Shown here in pieces: positions 1 through 10,778 of a stretch of 64,000 bases of DNA. Below the pieces are notes generated by a model. The model was not told where the DNA came from. It did not search any database and was given only the letters and a program-made list of their open reading frames with translations. A program made the translations under genes and the position numbers. The DNA is from Paracoccus wurundjeri (GTDB lineage Bacteria; Pseudomonadota; Alphaproteobacteria; Rhodobacterales; Rhodobacteraceae), in contig NZ_JAUUTZ010000004.1 in assembly GCF_030678915.1 (NCBI RefSeq), positions 179,773-243,772 of the forward strand, written 5' to 3'. The stretch's first letter is position 1, and each line of letters opens with the position of its first letter.

Positions 1-3020
<3,020 letters not shown>

Positions 3021-3413
3021 AACCTGTCCAGTCCTTCGCTGACCCGGACGATATCGGTCTCTGTTCCGGCCAGTTCGAACCGGTAGAGAACGGGGACACA
3101 GCATTTCTGCGCCACCACATCGCCCGCCAGGGCAAATGTCGCCCCGAAATTGCGGTTGCCCGAGGCGATGACGCCGCGGAGATGATGCCTTGTGTCCGGA
3201 TCGTTCAGGAACCGGATCACCTGTCTGTGGATCGCCCCCCGGCCCAGCCCGTCGGAATAGGTCGGCGTGATCAGGACGAAGGGCGTGCGCGGGGCGGGCA
3301 TCGGCTCTTCCGGCGGGATCGGGATGCGGCTCGCCATCCGCCCCAGACGGGTGACAAAGCGGGCTGTGTTTCCTGATCGCGAAGAGAAGTAGACGATGCC
3401 GCCCATCCGACTA

Positions 3414-3635
3414 TCAGCTGAGTGCGCTGATCTTGTCGGGGCGGAATCCGGCCCAGTGGTCATCGGCGGTCATCACGACAGGCGCCTGCCGATAGCCGAG
3501 TTCGGTGACCCGGGCCATCGCCTCGTCATCCTTGGTCAGATCGATCAGATCGAATGCAATGCCCCTGGCCGAAAGCGCGCGAGTCGTGGCGGTGCATTGT
3601 ACACAGGCGGGTTTGGAATAAACGGTGATGCTCAT
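3414..3635 (-). CDS. nrdH: NrdH glutaredoxin-like redoxin
   Basis: A 73-residue thioredoxin-fold electron donor for NrdEF. It starts [21 protein letters not shown], with the active-site pair CVQC at residues 11-14, and ends with the FRPDKI element typical of NrdH ([12 protein letters not shown]). It is the first gene of nrdHIEF. Its start lies about 110 bp downstream of the cobalamin riboswitch aptamer on the same strand, so the aptamer most probably controls the whole operon. Confidence 0.95.
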   Translation of the reverse strand: MSITVYSKPACVQCTATTRALSARGIAFDLIDLTKDDEAMARVTELGYRQAPVVMTADDHWAGFRPDKISALS

Positions 3636-3744
3636 CTGCTGTCCCTTTTTTCTGCCTTGTTATGATCGAGAGGCATAAGGGACGCGGACACATGCGGCGG
3701 ACCGCATTGCACAACGTCTCCGGGCCCTCCGACCGGTTCGTTTC

Positions 3745-3930
3745 TGTCGTCCTGGCAGGTCTCCTGACTTGCGGTTCAGTCGCTTCGGCCCTCCTTCCCG
3801 GCGATCTTTGCCAGTGGAATAACGGGCCTGGGCTTACCGCTCACAGTTGCGGGGGCAGCGCCGGTTTCTCACCGGCTTCCCTTTTCACCCGAGATGAGTC
3901 GCGGGCACCAAGACATACCCTATGTAGACA
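3745..3930 (-). promoter_or_regulatory. Cobalamin (B12) riboswitch upstream of nrdHIEF
   Basis: Read on the minus strand, the aptamer core is nearly consensus: GGGAAGCCGGTGAGAAACC, then GGCGCTGCCCCCGCAACTGT and GAGCGG, and at its 3' end a B12 box reading AGTCAGGAGACCTGCC. The only gene in cis is nrdH, about 110 bp downstream. AdoCbl binding is expected to turn expression off, so the B12-independent class Ib reductase would be repressed when B12 can support a class II enzyme. The outer ends are approximate; P1 pairing was not modelled. Confidence 0.93.
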
Positions 3931-4128
3931 CTCGCAATGCTTTGCTGTCAATATGCGGTATCATCTTAATTATTTTCGAGTCGCGGTACTGAGGAAGTCC
4001 GCATGCTGTGAGAGCGAACAGGCATGGGTTATGCGTAAGAGTATCTTACATGAATAATTAAAATTACTCGTTTTTTGTTAGCTCATCTGCCGCTTACATC
4101 TGTAACAAGGAAAGCCAACAGGTGTGCT
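3931..4128. promoter_or_regulatory. AT-rich divergent promoter region between nrdHIEF and the Sdh/Frd-like operon
   Basis: About 200 bp of clearly AT-richer sequence (for example aattaaaattactcgttttttgt around 4055) separates the riboswitch leader from the first plus-strand gene at 4129. It must hold the nrd promoter (minus strand) and the promoter of the 4129-8944 operon. I see no coding potential and no certain -35/-10 pair. Confidence 0.5.
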
Positions 4129-4857
4129 GTGAGCGACAGGTCAAAATTGCTGGAGGTATCCGTCTGGCGCGGGATGGGTGATGAGGGTGCCTATGAGACA
4201 TTTCAGGTGCCCGCGCGGGATAACCAGACGGTCCTGGATGTGGTCAGCTGGATCCAGCAATCCGCCGATCCGTCGCTGACCTATCGCTATGCCTGCCGGG
4301 TGGGCATGTGCGGGTCATGTGCGATGATGGTGAACGGGGTGCCGCGCTGGACCTGCCGCACCCATGTCAAGCGGGTGCTGCGCGATGGCGCCTTGCAGAT
4401 CGGGCCGCTGCGCAATCTGCCGGTGATCAAGGATCTGGCCGCTGACATGGATCCTTTTTTCGACAAATGGATCAGGGCGGGCGGCGTGCATCGCCCCTCG
4501 CGCAGCCGGGACGATCCGATCCAGCAGGTGCCCCCTGACGATCCGGGCCGTGTGGAGGCGAACAAGGGGATCGAGTGTATCAACTGTTCGGTCTGCTATG
4601 CCGCCTGCGATACGGTTGCCGGCAATCCCGACTATCTGGGTCCGGCGGCGCTGCAACGGGCATGGACGCTGTATAATGACGCGAAGGTCGAGGACCGGCA
4701 GGCGGTTCTGGACAGCGTGTCGGGCGCGGGCGGATGCCACAACTGCCACTCGCAGGGCAGTTGCACGCGCTTCTGCCCCAATGAACTGGATCCGCTAAGC
4801 GCGATTGCAGGGCTGAAACGCGCCAGCGCGCGGTCATTCTTCAGGCGCGGGGAATAG
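4129..4857 (+). CDS. Succinate dehydrogenase/fumarate reductase-type iron-sulfur subunit
   Basis: Electron-transfer subunit of an Sdh/Frd-like complex, 242 residues. From GTG 4129 the N-terminal ferredoxin domain has C56, C61, C64 and C76 (CRVGMCGSC and WTC) for [2Fe-2S]. The C-terminal domain has CINCSVCYAAC (C150-C160) and CHNCHSQGSCTRFCP (from C203) for the [4Fe-4S] and [3Fe-4S] clusters. All expected ligands appear present. The GTG start was chosen because the conserved beta-grasp follows directly; an open frame from TTG 4075 adds 18 unlikely residues. It is the first gene of a six-gene operon. Quinone-linked dicarboxylate oxidation or reduction is inferred from the family; the exact substrate is not. 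Confidence 0.9.
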   Translation: MSDRSKLLEVSVWRGMGDEGAYETFQVPARDNQTVLDVVSWIQQSADPSLTYRYACRVGMCGSCAMMVNGVPRWTCRTHVKRVLRDGALQIGPLRNLPVIKDLAADMDPFFDKWIRAGGVHRPSRSRDDPIQQVPPDDPGRVEANKGIECINCSVCYAACDTVAGNPDYLGPAALQRAWTLYNDAKVEDRQAVLDSVSGAGGCHNCHSQGSCTRFCPNELDPLSAIAGLKRASARSFFRRGE

Positions 4858-4861
4858 GGCA

Positions 4862-5194
4862 ATGCTGAATATCGGACTGTATATGGCGCAACGGCTGAGC
4901 GCGATGGTCATGGCACCTCTGGTGCTGGGACATATCGCGGTGATGATCTATGCTGTGCAGGGCGGGCTTTCGACCGCCGAAATTCTCGACCGCACGCAGG
5001 GCAGCGTCTGGTGGTTCCTGTTCTACGGCAGTTTCGTCCTTGCGGTTGCGGCCCATGCGGCCATCGGGCTGCGGGTGATCCTGCATGAGATGACCGGGCT
5101 GCGCGGGCGGTGGCTGGAGGTCGTTACCTGCGGCATTGGGATGTTGCTGCTGATCATGGGGGGGCGTGCCGTTCTGGCCGTGACATTCGCATGA
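4862..5194 (+). CDS. Small membrane anchor of the Sdh/Frd-like complex (first anchor)
   Basis: A 110-residue hydrophobic protein with three apparent transmembrane segments (about residues 12-33, 48-70 and 85-108). Histidines sit in HIAVMIYA and AAHAAIGLRVILHEM, which could ligate haem b or line a quinone site. It starts 4 bp after the Fe-S subunit stop, and its stop overlaps the start of the second anchor (ATGATG/TGA). Size, topology and position identify it as an SdhC/D-like anchor, although sequence similarity of such anchors is weak. Confidence 0.8.
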   Translation: MLNIGLYMAQRLSAMVMAPLVLGHIAVMIYAVQGGLSTAEILDRTQGSVWWFLFYGSFVLAVAAHAAIGLRVILHEMTGLRGRWLEVVTCGIGMLLLIMGGRAVLAVTFA

Positions 5195-5535
5195 TGCTGA
5201 AAGCGCACAGGAATCATCCGCTTTGGCTTGCATATATGCTGCATCGGCTGTCAGGGCTGGCGCTGGCGCTGTTCCTGCCGGTGCATTTCCATGTGCTGTC
5301 ATTGGCGCTCACGCGGCCCGAAAGCCTTGACCGCTTTCTTGGCCTTGCCGATAATCCGGCGGTGAAACTGGCCGAGTTCGGGCTGGTCTTCCTGCTGGCG
5401 GTGCATTTCTTCGGCGGGCTGCGCCTTCTGGCACTGGAGTTTCTGCCGTGGTCGGCGCGGCAGAAAACACTGGCGGCGGCCTCGATTGCCGGGGCGTTCC
5501 TGATCTCGGGCACATTCCTTTTGCAGGCGGTGTGA
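5191..5535 (+). CDS. Small membrane anchor of the Sdh/Frd-like complex (second anchor, SdhC-like)
   Basis: A 114-residue, three-helix membrane protein carrying the HRLSG motif near the N-terminus (YMLHRLSGLALALFLPVHFH), typical of SdhC-type cytochrome b subunits. The His residues in HRLSG and PVHFH are candidate haem or quinone ligands. The start is ATG 5191 (or the adjacent ATG 5194), overlapping the stop of the preceding anchor, so the two are translationally coupled. The frame is open further upstream, but that part lies inside the preceding gene. Confidence 0.85.
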   Translation: MMLKAHRNHPLWLAYMLHRLSGLALALFLPVHFHVLSLALTRPESLDRFLGLADNPAVKLAEFGLVFLLAVHFFGGLRLLALEFLPWSARQKTLAAASIAGAFLISGTFLLQAV

Positions 5536-5537
5536 AT

Positions 5538-7301
5538 ATGACGTCAATACGCGATATCGAACGCGAAGACACCGACATCCTGATCCTTGGGTCAGGCGGG
5601 GCGGGGTTGTTCGCCGCGCTGCACGCCCAGCAGACCGCGCCCGAGGGCACGCGGATCACGATGGCCGTCAAGGGGCTGATCGGCAAATGCGGCTGCACGC
5701 GGATGGTGCAGGGGGGCTATAACGTTGCGCTTGGCGGCGGTGACACGGTCGAGCGGCATTTCATGGATACCATACAGGGCGGCAAATGGCTGCCCAATCA
5801 GGACATGGCGTGGCGGTTATGTGAACAGGCCGTTATCCGTATCCGCGAGCTGGAAAATGAAATCGGCTGTTTCTTCGACCGCAATCCCGACGGGTCGCTG
5901 CATCAGAAGGCTTTTGCCGGTCAGACCGCTGACCGCACCGTTCACAAGGGCGATCTGACCGGTATCGAGATCATCAGCCGGCTGATGGAGCATGTTCTGG
6001 CCCGCCCGATCCGCAAGCTGCAAGAGCATCGCGCCATCGGGCTGATCCCGACGCGCGACGGCTCTGCTTTGGCCGCGGTGTTGTTTATCGACATGCGCAC
6101 GGGCCGTTTCCGCCTCGTGCGGGCCAAATGCGTGATGATGGGCACGGGCGGCGGGCCGACCATGTATAAATATCACACGCCATCGGGTGACAAGACGATG
6201 GACGGTCTGGCGATGGCGCTGCGCATCGGGCTTCCCCTGCGCGACATGGAGATGGTGCAGTTCCACCCGACGGGCCTGTTGGCGGGCGATGACACCCGCA
6301 TGACCGGCACCGTGCTGGAAGAGGGGCTGCGTGGCGCGGGCGGGCAATTGCTGAACGCGCGGGGCGATCGCTTCATGTTCGACTATGACCGGCAGGGCGA
6401 ACGGGCGACGCGGGATGTGGTCAGCCGTGGCATCTATGCCGAGATGCGCAAGAACAACGATCCCGATCAGGTCGGCATGTTCATCTCGATGAGTCATCTG
6501 GGTCCCGAGAATGTGCGCCGCAAATTCGCCGGGATGGTGAAACGCTGCGCCGATTCCGGTTTCGATCTGGCGGGCGGCAAGGTCGAGGTGGTGCCGACCG
6601 CGCATTATTTCATGGGCGGCGTTGTCGTCGATCCCGACACGCGCACCGCGATCGAGGGATTGTATGTCGCCGGCGAAGATGCGGGCGGCGCGCATGGCTC
6701 GAACCGGCTGGGCGGCAATGGCGTGGCGAATTCGACCGTTTATGGCGGGATCGCGGGCGATGTCATGGGCATGGATATGCGCAGCATGGGCGCGTTGCGC
6801 GATCCTGACGAACAGGTGCTGGCGGCCGAGATCGAACGCGCCTGCCATCCGCTTCGGCGCAAGCCGGGCCATATCCAGAGCCTGCGCCACAAGCTGCAAG
6901 AGGCAATGTGGGAGGATGTGGGCGTCATGCGCACCGGCCCGGGTCTGCAACGTGGACAGCGGCGGGTCGCGGAAATTCGGGGCGAACTGATGGAAACCGG
7001 GGTGGATCCGTCGAATCTGGCCTTCAACCTGACATGGCATGACTGGCTGAACATGGCGTCCCTGACCGAGATTTCCGCCGTCATCGCGCGGGCGGGCGAA
7101 TTGCGCGAGAATTCTCGCGGAGCGCATTACCGCGAGGATTTCCCCGAGCCGGGTGAGATGGAGACATCCTATTTCACCGTGGCCCGCCAGAAGGGCGATG
7201 AACTGGAGCTGGAACGCGAGGATGTGCGCTTCACCATCGTCCGGCCCGGCGAAACCATCCTGCCCGAAGGCGAGCCGGAAACGCTGGTTGCCGCGCAATA
7301 G
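5538..7301 (+). CDS. Sdh/Frd-type flavoprotein subunit with Cys in place of the FAD-linking His
   Basis: Catalytic flavoprotein, 587 residues from ATG 5538, with the dinucleotide-binding loop GSGGAGLFAA near residues 18-27. By alignment from memory with E. coli FrdA, the catalytic residues are present: H243 (FHPTG), E262, R292 (TRDVVS), H356 (TAHYFMGG) and R390 (HGSNRLGGN). The histidine that covalently holds FAD (RSHTVAAEGG in FrdA) is replaced: the aligned segment is KCGCTRMVQGG with C53 at the His position. FAD is therefore probably non-covalent, as in L-aspartate oxidase, or linked differently. It follows the anchors by 2 bp. Substrate: succinate/fumarate or a substituted analogue, unresolved. 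Confidence 0.9.
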   Translation: MTSIRDIEREDTDILILGSGGAGLFAALHAQQTAPEGTRITMAVKGLIGKCGCTRMVQGGYNVALGGGDTVERHFMDTIQGGKWLPNQDMAWRLCEQAVIRIRELENEIGCFFDRNPDGSLHQKAFAGQTADRTVHKGDLTGIEIISRLMEHVLARPIRKLQEHRAIGLIPTRDGSALAAVLFIDMRTGRFRLVRAKCVMMGTGGGPTMYKYHTPSGDKTMDGLAMALRIGLPLRDMEMVQFHPTGLLAGDDTRMTGTVLEEGLRGAGGQLLNARGDRFMFDYDRQGERATRDVVSRGIYAEMRKNNDPDQVGMFISMSHLGPENVRRKFAGMVKRCADSGFDLAGGKVEVVPTAHYFMGGVVVDPDTRTAIEGLYVAGEDAGGAHGSNRLGGNGVANSTVYGGIAGDVMGMDMRSMGALRDPDEQVLAAEIERACHPLRRKPGHIQSLRHKLQEAMWEDVGVMRTGPGLQRGQRRVAEIRGELMETGVDPSNLAFNLTWHDWLNMASLTEISAVIARAGELRENSRGAHYREDFPEPGEMETSYFTVARQKGDELELEREDVRFTIVRPGETILPEGEPETLVAAQ

Positions 7302-7322
7302 CCGACCGAGGAGGAAGCGAAC

Positions 7323-8279
7323 ATGATTCCGATCAATGTTATTGAAGCCACCGCCGGAACCCTGATGGCCAAGGCCGCCATCGAGATCCCCGAGGATTAC
7401 CTGAATGGGCTGAAGGCTGCCGCACGAACCGAGGACGGCGACCTGAGTTCCTTCGTGTTGCAGGCGATGCTGGAAAACTATGAGGCCGCGAAACAGGACC
7501 GGCGCGCGATGTGCGGTGATACCGGGACCCCGCGCTGGTATGTGAAGATGGGCAACGATACCCGGATCGAGGGCGGCCCCATCGCGCTGGAGGCCGCATT
7601 GCGCCGCGCGACCGCCGATGCCACGCGCTCAGTTCCGTTGCGGCCGAACCGGGTGCATCCTCTGTGGCGCACCGATCATGACAACAATGTCGGTATTGGC
7701 GCGCCCGAGATCGAATATGGCTATGAACCGGGCGGCGAATGGATCGACCTGATCACCGTTCACAAGGGCGGGCTGTTCGGGACCGATTACCGGATGCTGT
7801 TCCCCTCGGACGGGATCGAGGGGATCAAGCGTTTCTATCTGGACAGTCTGGTGGCCTTCGGCAAGCGGGGTCTGGCCTGCCAGCCTGCGATCATCGGCAT
7901 CGGTCTGGGCGGCTGCAAGGACAGCTGCATGGTGCTGGGCAAACGTGCTGCATGTCTGCGCACCGTGGGCGACCGCAACAGCGATCCCCGCATCGCTACG
8001 CTGGAAGAGGAACTGAAAGAGCTTGGCAATTCCATCGGCATGGGCGCGATGGGTTTCGTTGGCAAGAACATGGTGATCGATGCCCATATCGAGGTCGGCT
8101 ATTGTCACACCGGGGGCATGCAGATGTCGGTTCACGCATTCTGCCTGTCCTCGCGCCGGGCGGTGGCGCGGATCTTTCCCGATGGACGGGTCGAGCATCG
8201 CACCGATCCTGACTGGTTCACTCCCTATCAGCGGCGCGAAGGCGTCGACTGGAACATGGCGCTGGAGGCTGCCGGATGA
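7323..8279 (+). CDS. Class I fumarase/tartrate dehydratase-type hydro-lyase, alpha subunit
   Basis: A 318-residue protein of the Fe-S hydro-lyase alpha family (TtdA, or the N-terminal half of class I fumarase), which adds or removes water on dicarboxylates using a [4Fe-4S] cluster. Likely cluster cysteines are C64 (MCGDTG), C198 (GLGGCKDSC) and C261 (GYCHTGG). It lies 21 bp after the flavoprotein behind a GAGGAAG ribosome site, and its stop overlaps the beta-subunit start. Paired with an Sdh/Frd-like complex, it suggests an oxidation-then-hydration module (succinate to fumarate to malate, or an analogue such as methylsuccinate, mesaconate, citramalate). Fumarate, tartrate and mesaconate specificities cannot be told apart by eye. 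Confidence 0.87.
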   Translation: MIPINVIEATAGTLMAKAAIEIPEDYLNGLKAAARTEDGDLSSFVLQAMLENYEAAKQDRRAMCGDTGTPRWYVKMGNDTRIEGGPIALEAALRRATADATRSVPLRPNRVHPLWRTDHDNNVGIGAPEIEYGYEPGGEWIDLITVHKGGLFGTDYRMLFPSDGIEGIKRFYLDSLVAFGKRGLACQPAIIGIGLGGCKDSCMVLGKRAACLRTVGDRNSDPRIATLEEELKELGNSIGMGAMGFVGKNMVIDAHIEVGYCHTGGMQMSVHAFCLSSRRAVARIFPDGRVEHRTDPDWFTPYQRREGVDWNMALEAAG

Positions 8280-8944
8280 AACTGCGTGAAGTGATCCTGT
8301 CCACCACCCCCACGCATGACGATATCGCCGCGTTGCGGCTGGGCGATGTCGTTTATCTGCAGGGGCTGATGTATACTGCGCGAGAGGGCGTTTATATGAG
8401 GGCGTTGGAAGGGCGGGCCAATATTCCGATGGAATTGCCTTCGCAAAGCGCGGCGAATTTTCATTGCTCGCCCGCGGCCTCGATCCGCGAGGACGGCACA
8501 TTCGACATGGGCGCGGTGACCGCGACCGCCAGTTTCCGTTTCGCCAAATGGCTGCCCGAATGGATGGCCAGGACCGGAGCACGGCTGATCGTCGGCAAGG
8601 GCGGCATGTCCTCGAAGGATTACAAGGAATATTTCGTCCCGAATGGTGCGGTCTATCTGTCCACCGTCGGCTATGGCACCGGCGCGTTGCTGGGGCGCGG
8701 GGTCGAGAATGTCGAGGCCGTCCACTGGCACGAGGAACTGGGGTTGGCACAGGCGATGTGGGTGCTGAAATGCAATCGTATGGGGCCGTTCCTCGTCGCT
8801 TCGGATCTGGAGGGAAACTGCCTCTTCGAACGCGAGAACGCCAAGATCGCCGAGAATCTTGAGCGGGTTTACGAAGGCACGAGACCGGCCACGCTGAAGC
8901 GATTTGGCGAGACGGATGATCGCCGGGACGAGCTGATCGGCTGA
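8276..8944 (+). CDS. Class I fumarase/tartrate dehydratase-type hydro-lyase, beta subunit
   Basis: A 222-residue partner of the preceding alpha subunit (TtdB, or the C-terminal half of class I fumarase). The conserved core is IVGKGGMSSKDYKEYF followed by YLSTVGYGTGALLGRGV; the GKGGM loop contributes to substrate binding. Start ATG overlaps the alpha stop by 4 bp (ATGA), so stoichiometric co-translation is likely. It is the last gene of the operon and ends 10 bp from the convergent TauE/SafE gene, leaving no room for a separate terminator. Confidence 0.87.
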   Translation: MKLREVILSTTPTHDDIAALRLGDVVYLQGLMYTAREGVYMRALEGRANIPMELPSQSAANFHCSPAASIREDGTFDMGAVTATASFRFAKWLPEWMARTGARLIVGKGGMSSKDYKEYFVPNGAVYLSTVGYGTGALLGRGVENVEAVHWHEELGLAQAMWVLKCNRMGPFLVASDLEGNCLFERENAKIAENLERVYEGTRPATLKRFGETDDRRDELIG

Positions 8945-8954
8945 TCCCCGACCG

Positions 8955-9698
8955 TCAGAACAATTCGCGCAGCGCCAGCAGCAGGCCCGAGGCGAACATC
9001 AGCCCGATCAGCAGTCGCCGGAAGGCCAGATCGTCCAGCCGGTGGAACAGGGTGATGCCCAGTTGTGCGCCGATCATGGTGGCGGGCAGCGATAGCCCGA
9101 TCAGCAGCAGCGTTTCGCGGGTATATTGCCCTTGCCATGCCAGAAACAGCATCGTCAGCGCGAGAACTGAAACATTATAGGGTTGCAGCACGGCGCGGGT
9201 GTCGCCTTTGGTCCAGGGCCGCATGGCACACCACATCGTCGGCAGCGCGCCCGACAGCGAGGCTGCCCCACCAAGGATGCCGCCCAGAAAGCCGATAGTG
9301 GAATCCGCGACCGGCGTCGGGCGGTCAAATCGGGGCAGAGACCGGCGCAACGTGAAGAACCCGCCATAGACGATCATGAAAGCGGCGATGGTCATCTTCA
9401 GCGTGAAAGTGCCGATCACCGACAGCAATGTGACCCCCAGCGGAACGCCGATGATCGCGGGAAGCAGAAACCGGGCCAGCCTGCGCGGATTGTCGCGGAT
9501 ATTGTTGCGCACGATCCAGACCCCCTGCAAACCGCTGGCCACCGACATCACCACCGCGATCGCGACGGCTTGCGGTGGCGGCATGATCTGCAACCAGACG
9601 CCAAGCGCCAGCAGCGCGGTGCCGAACCCCGCAAGCCCGTTGATGAAGCCCCCTGCAAGGGCGCCCGCCATCAGGGCAGCTACGAATCCTGCCGTCAC
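8955..9698 (-). CDS. TauE/SafE-family membrane permease
   Basis: A 247-residue polytopic membrane protein of the TauE/SafE (DUF81) family, with about eight hydrophobic segments and the repeated pattern INGLAGFGTALLALGV (N-half) and FLGGILGGAASLSGA (C-half). Family members export sulfite, sulfoacetate or other organosulfur anions. The GTG start at 9698 lies 1 bp from the lysR stop, with GGAG about 9 nt upstream; longer in-frame starts fall inside lysR. The position beside TauT-type ABC transporters and a DHPS-like oxidation trio supports a role in sulfite or sulfonate efflux, which is an inference. Confidence 0.85.
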   Translation of the reverse strand: MTAGFVAALMAGALAGGFINGLAGFGTALLALGVWLQIMPPPQAVAIAVVMSVASGLQGVWIVRNNIRDNPRRLARFLLPAIIGVPLGVTLLSVIGTFTLKMTIAAFMIVYGGFFTLRRSLPRFDRPTPVADSTIGFLGGILGGAASLSGALPTMWCAMRPWTKGDTRAVLQPYNVSVLALTMLFLAWQGQYTRETLLLIGLSLPATMIGAQLGITLFHRLDDLAFRRLLIGLMFASGLLLALRELF

Positions 9699-9699
9699 G

Positions 9700-10611
9700 T
9701 CACGATGCTCCGGTAATCGTATCGGGAGAGAATTTGCCGATCGCGACCGCCCGCTGCATGGCACCGACCAGTTCTTCGATGGCGCGGCTTTTGCTTGTAT
9801 CGCGGATATGGATCAGGCCAAGCTCGCGTATCGGCGGATCCGTCGCGGCCAGCGAGAACTGGCGCAGCGGCAGCGGGTTCAGCACCTGTACGCAGGGACG
9901 CGGAATGATCGATACGCCCAGATCCGCCATCACAAGGCTGGATATCGCATCGAGTCCGACCATCTCCATGCTGTCATGGACATGGATGTCATGGGCCTGC
10001 ATCCAGCCCTCGATGATGGTGCCGACGACGGCATCGCGTGAAAAGCGGATGAAGGGATGAGTGCGCAGAATCTCGGCCGGGTCGTCGCTGTCGACGCGCT
10101 GAGATGTGATCAGCACCAGTTCCTCGCTGGCGATCTGATGCCAGACCAGATCGCGGGGCAGGATGGGCGGTTTCGACACCAGTGCCGCATCAAGGCTGTT
10201 CCGTTCGACCTGATGGATCAGATAGGTGGTCAGACCCGGAAACAGCGCCACATGCAGATCGCGATAACGCGCCTGAAGGATGGATGTCGCCAGCGGCACC
10301 AGCCCGGTCAGTGCCGTGGGCGCCGATCCCAGTGCAAAGCGGCCGCTGAGCCCGTCATTTCCGATCACAGAGGGCAGGATGTCGTCATAGGCACGCACCA
10401 CCTCGCGCGCTTTGGCGACGATATCGCGGCCGACCGGGGTCAGTTCGGGTGTCCGGGTTGAGCGGTTGAAGATCGCCACCTGCCATTCCTCTTCCAGCGC
10501 GCGCATCTGCTGGCTGACAGCGGCATGGGTGACGAATACCGCATCCGCCGCCGCGCTGAAGGTGCCGCGATCTGCGATGGCGATCAGTGTCCGGAGCATT
10601 CTGATGGACAT
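9700..10611 (-). CDS. LysR-family transcriptional regulator
   Basis: A 303-residue LTTR. The N-terminal winged helix is MSIRMLRTLIAIADRGTFSA followed by AAVSQQMRALEEE and the usual effector-binding domain. ATG 10611 was chosen because the helix-turn-helix begins directly there, although the frame is open to 10653. It is co-directional and nearly overlapping with the TauE/SafE gene, and downstream of an ABC transporter operon on the same strand. Likely targets are that transporter, the permease, or the convergent Sdh/Frd-fumarase operon. Its inducer is unknown. Confidence 0.88.
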   Translation of the reverse strand: MSIRMLRTLIAIADRGTFSAAADAVFVTHAAVSQQMRALEEEWQVAIFNRSTRTPELTPVGRDIVAKAREVVRAYDDILPSVIGNDGLSGRFALGSAPTALTGLVPLATSILQARYRDLHVALFPGLTTYLIHQVERNSLDAALVSKPPILPRDLVWHQIASEELVLITSQRVDSDDPAEILRTHPFIRFSRDAVVGTIIEGWMQAHDIHVHDSMEMVGLDAISSLVMADLGVSIIPRPCVQVLNPLPLRQFSLAATDPPIRELGLIHIRDTSKSRAIEELVGAMQRAVAIGKFSPDTITGAS

Positions 10612-10736
10612 GGGTGCCGTCTTTCCTGTGCAGCTATGGGCCGGATGCCTCATCCCTTATCGTTACATCCCAAGAGAATCATTTACACGAGTTTCACGCT
10701 AATCCCGGGATTGTTCAGTTCTGCCTAAGCGAACCC

Positions 10737-10753
10737 CGCCGGACGGACCGGCG
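10737..10753 (-). terminator. Hairpin downstream of the first ABC transporter operon
   Basis: A perfect 6-bp GC stem (CGCCGG and CCGGCG) with a 5-nt loop starts 26 nt after the substrate-binding protein stop (minus strand). No U-tract follows, so termination is plausible but not certain; it could instead protect the mRNA 3' end. Confidence 0.35.
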
Positions 10754-10778
10754 AGGCAGGGATGCCGCCGCTTGCCTG

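Noticed and set aside
5817..7298. Long minus-strand open frame (493 codons) opposite the flavoprotein gene
   Set aside because: His/Arg-rich antisense shadow of a GC-rich gene; the plus strand encodes a clear Sdh/Frd flavoprotein.
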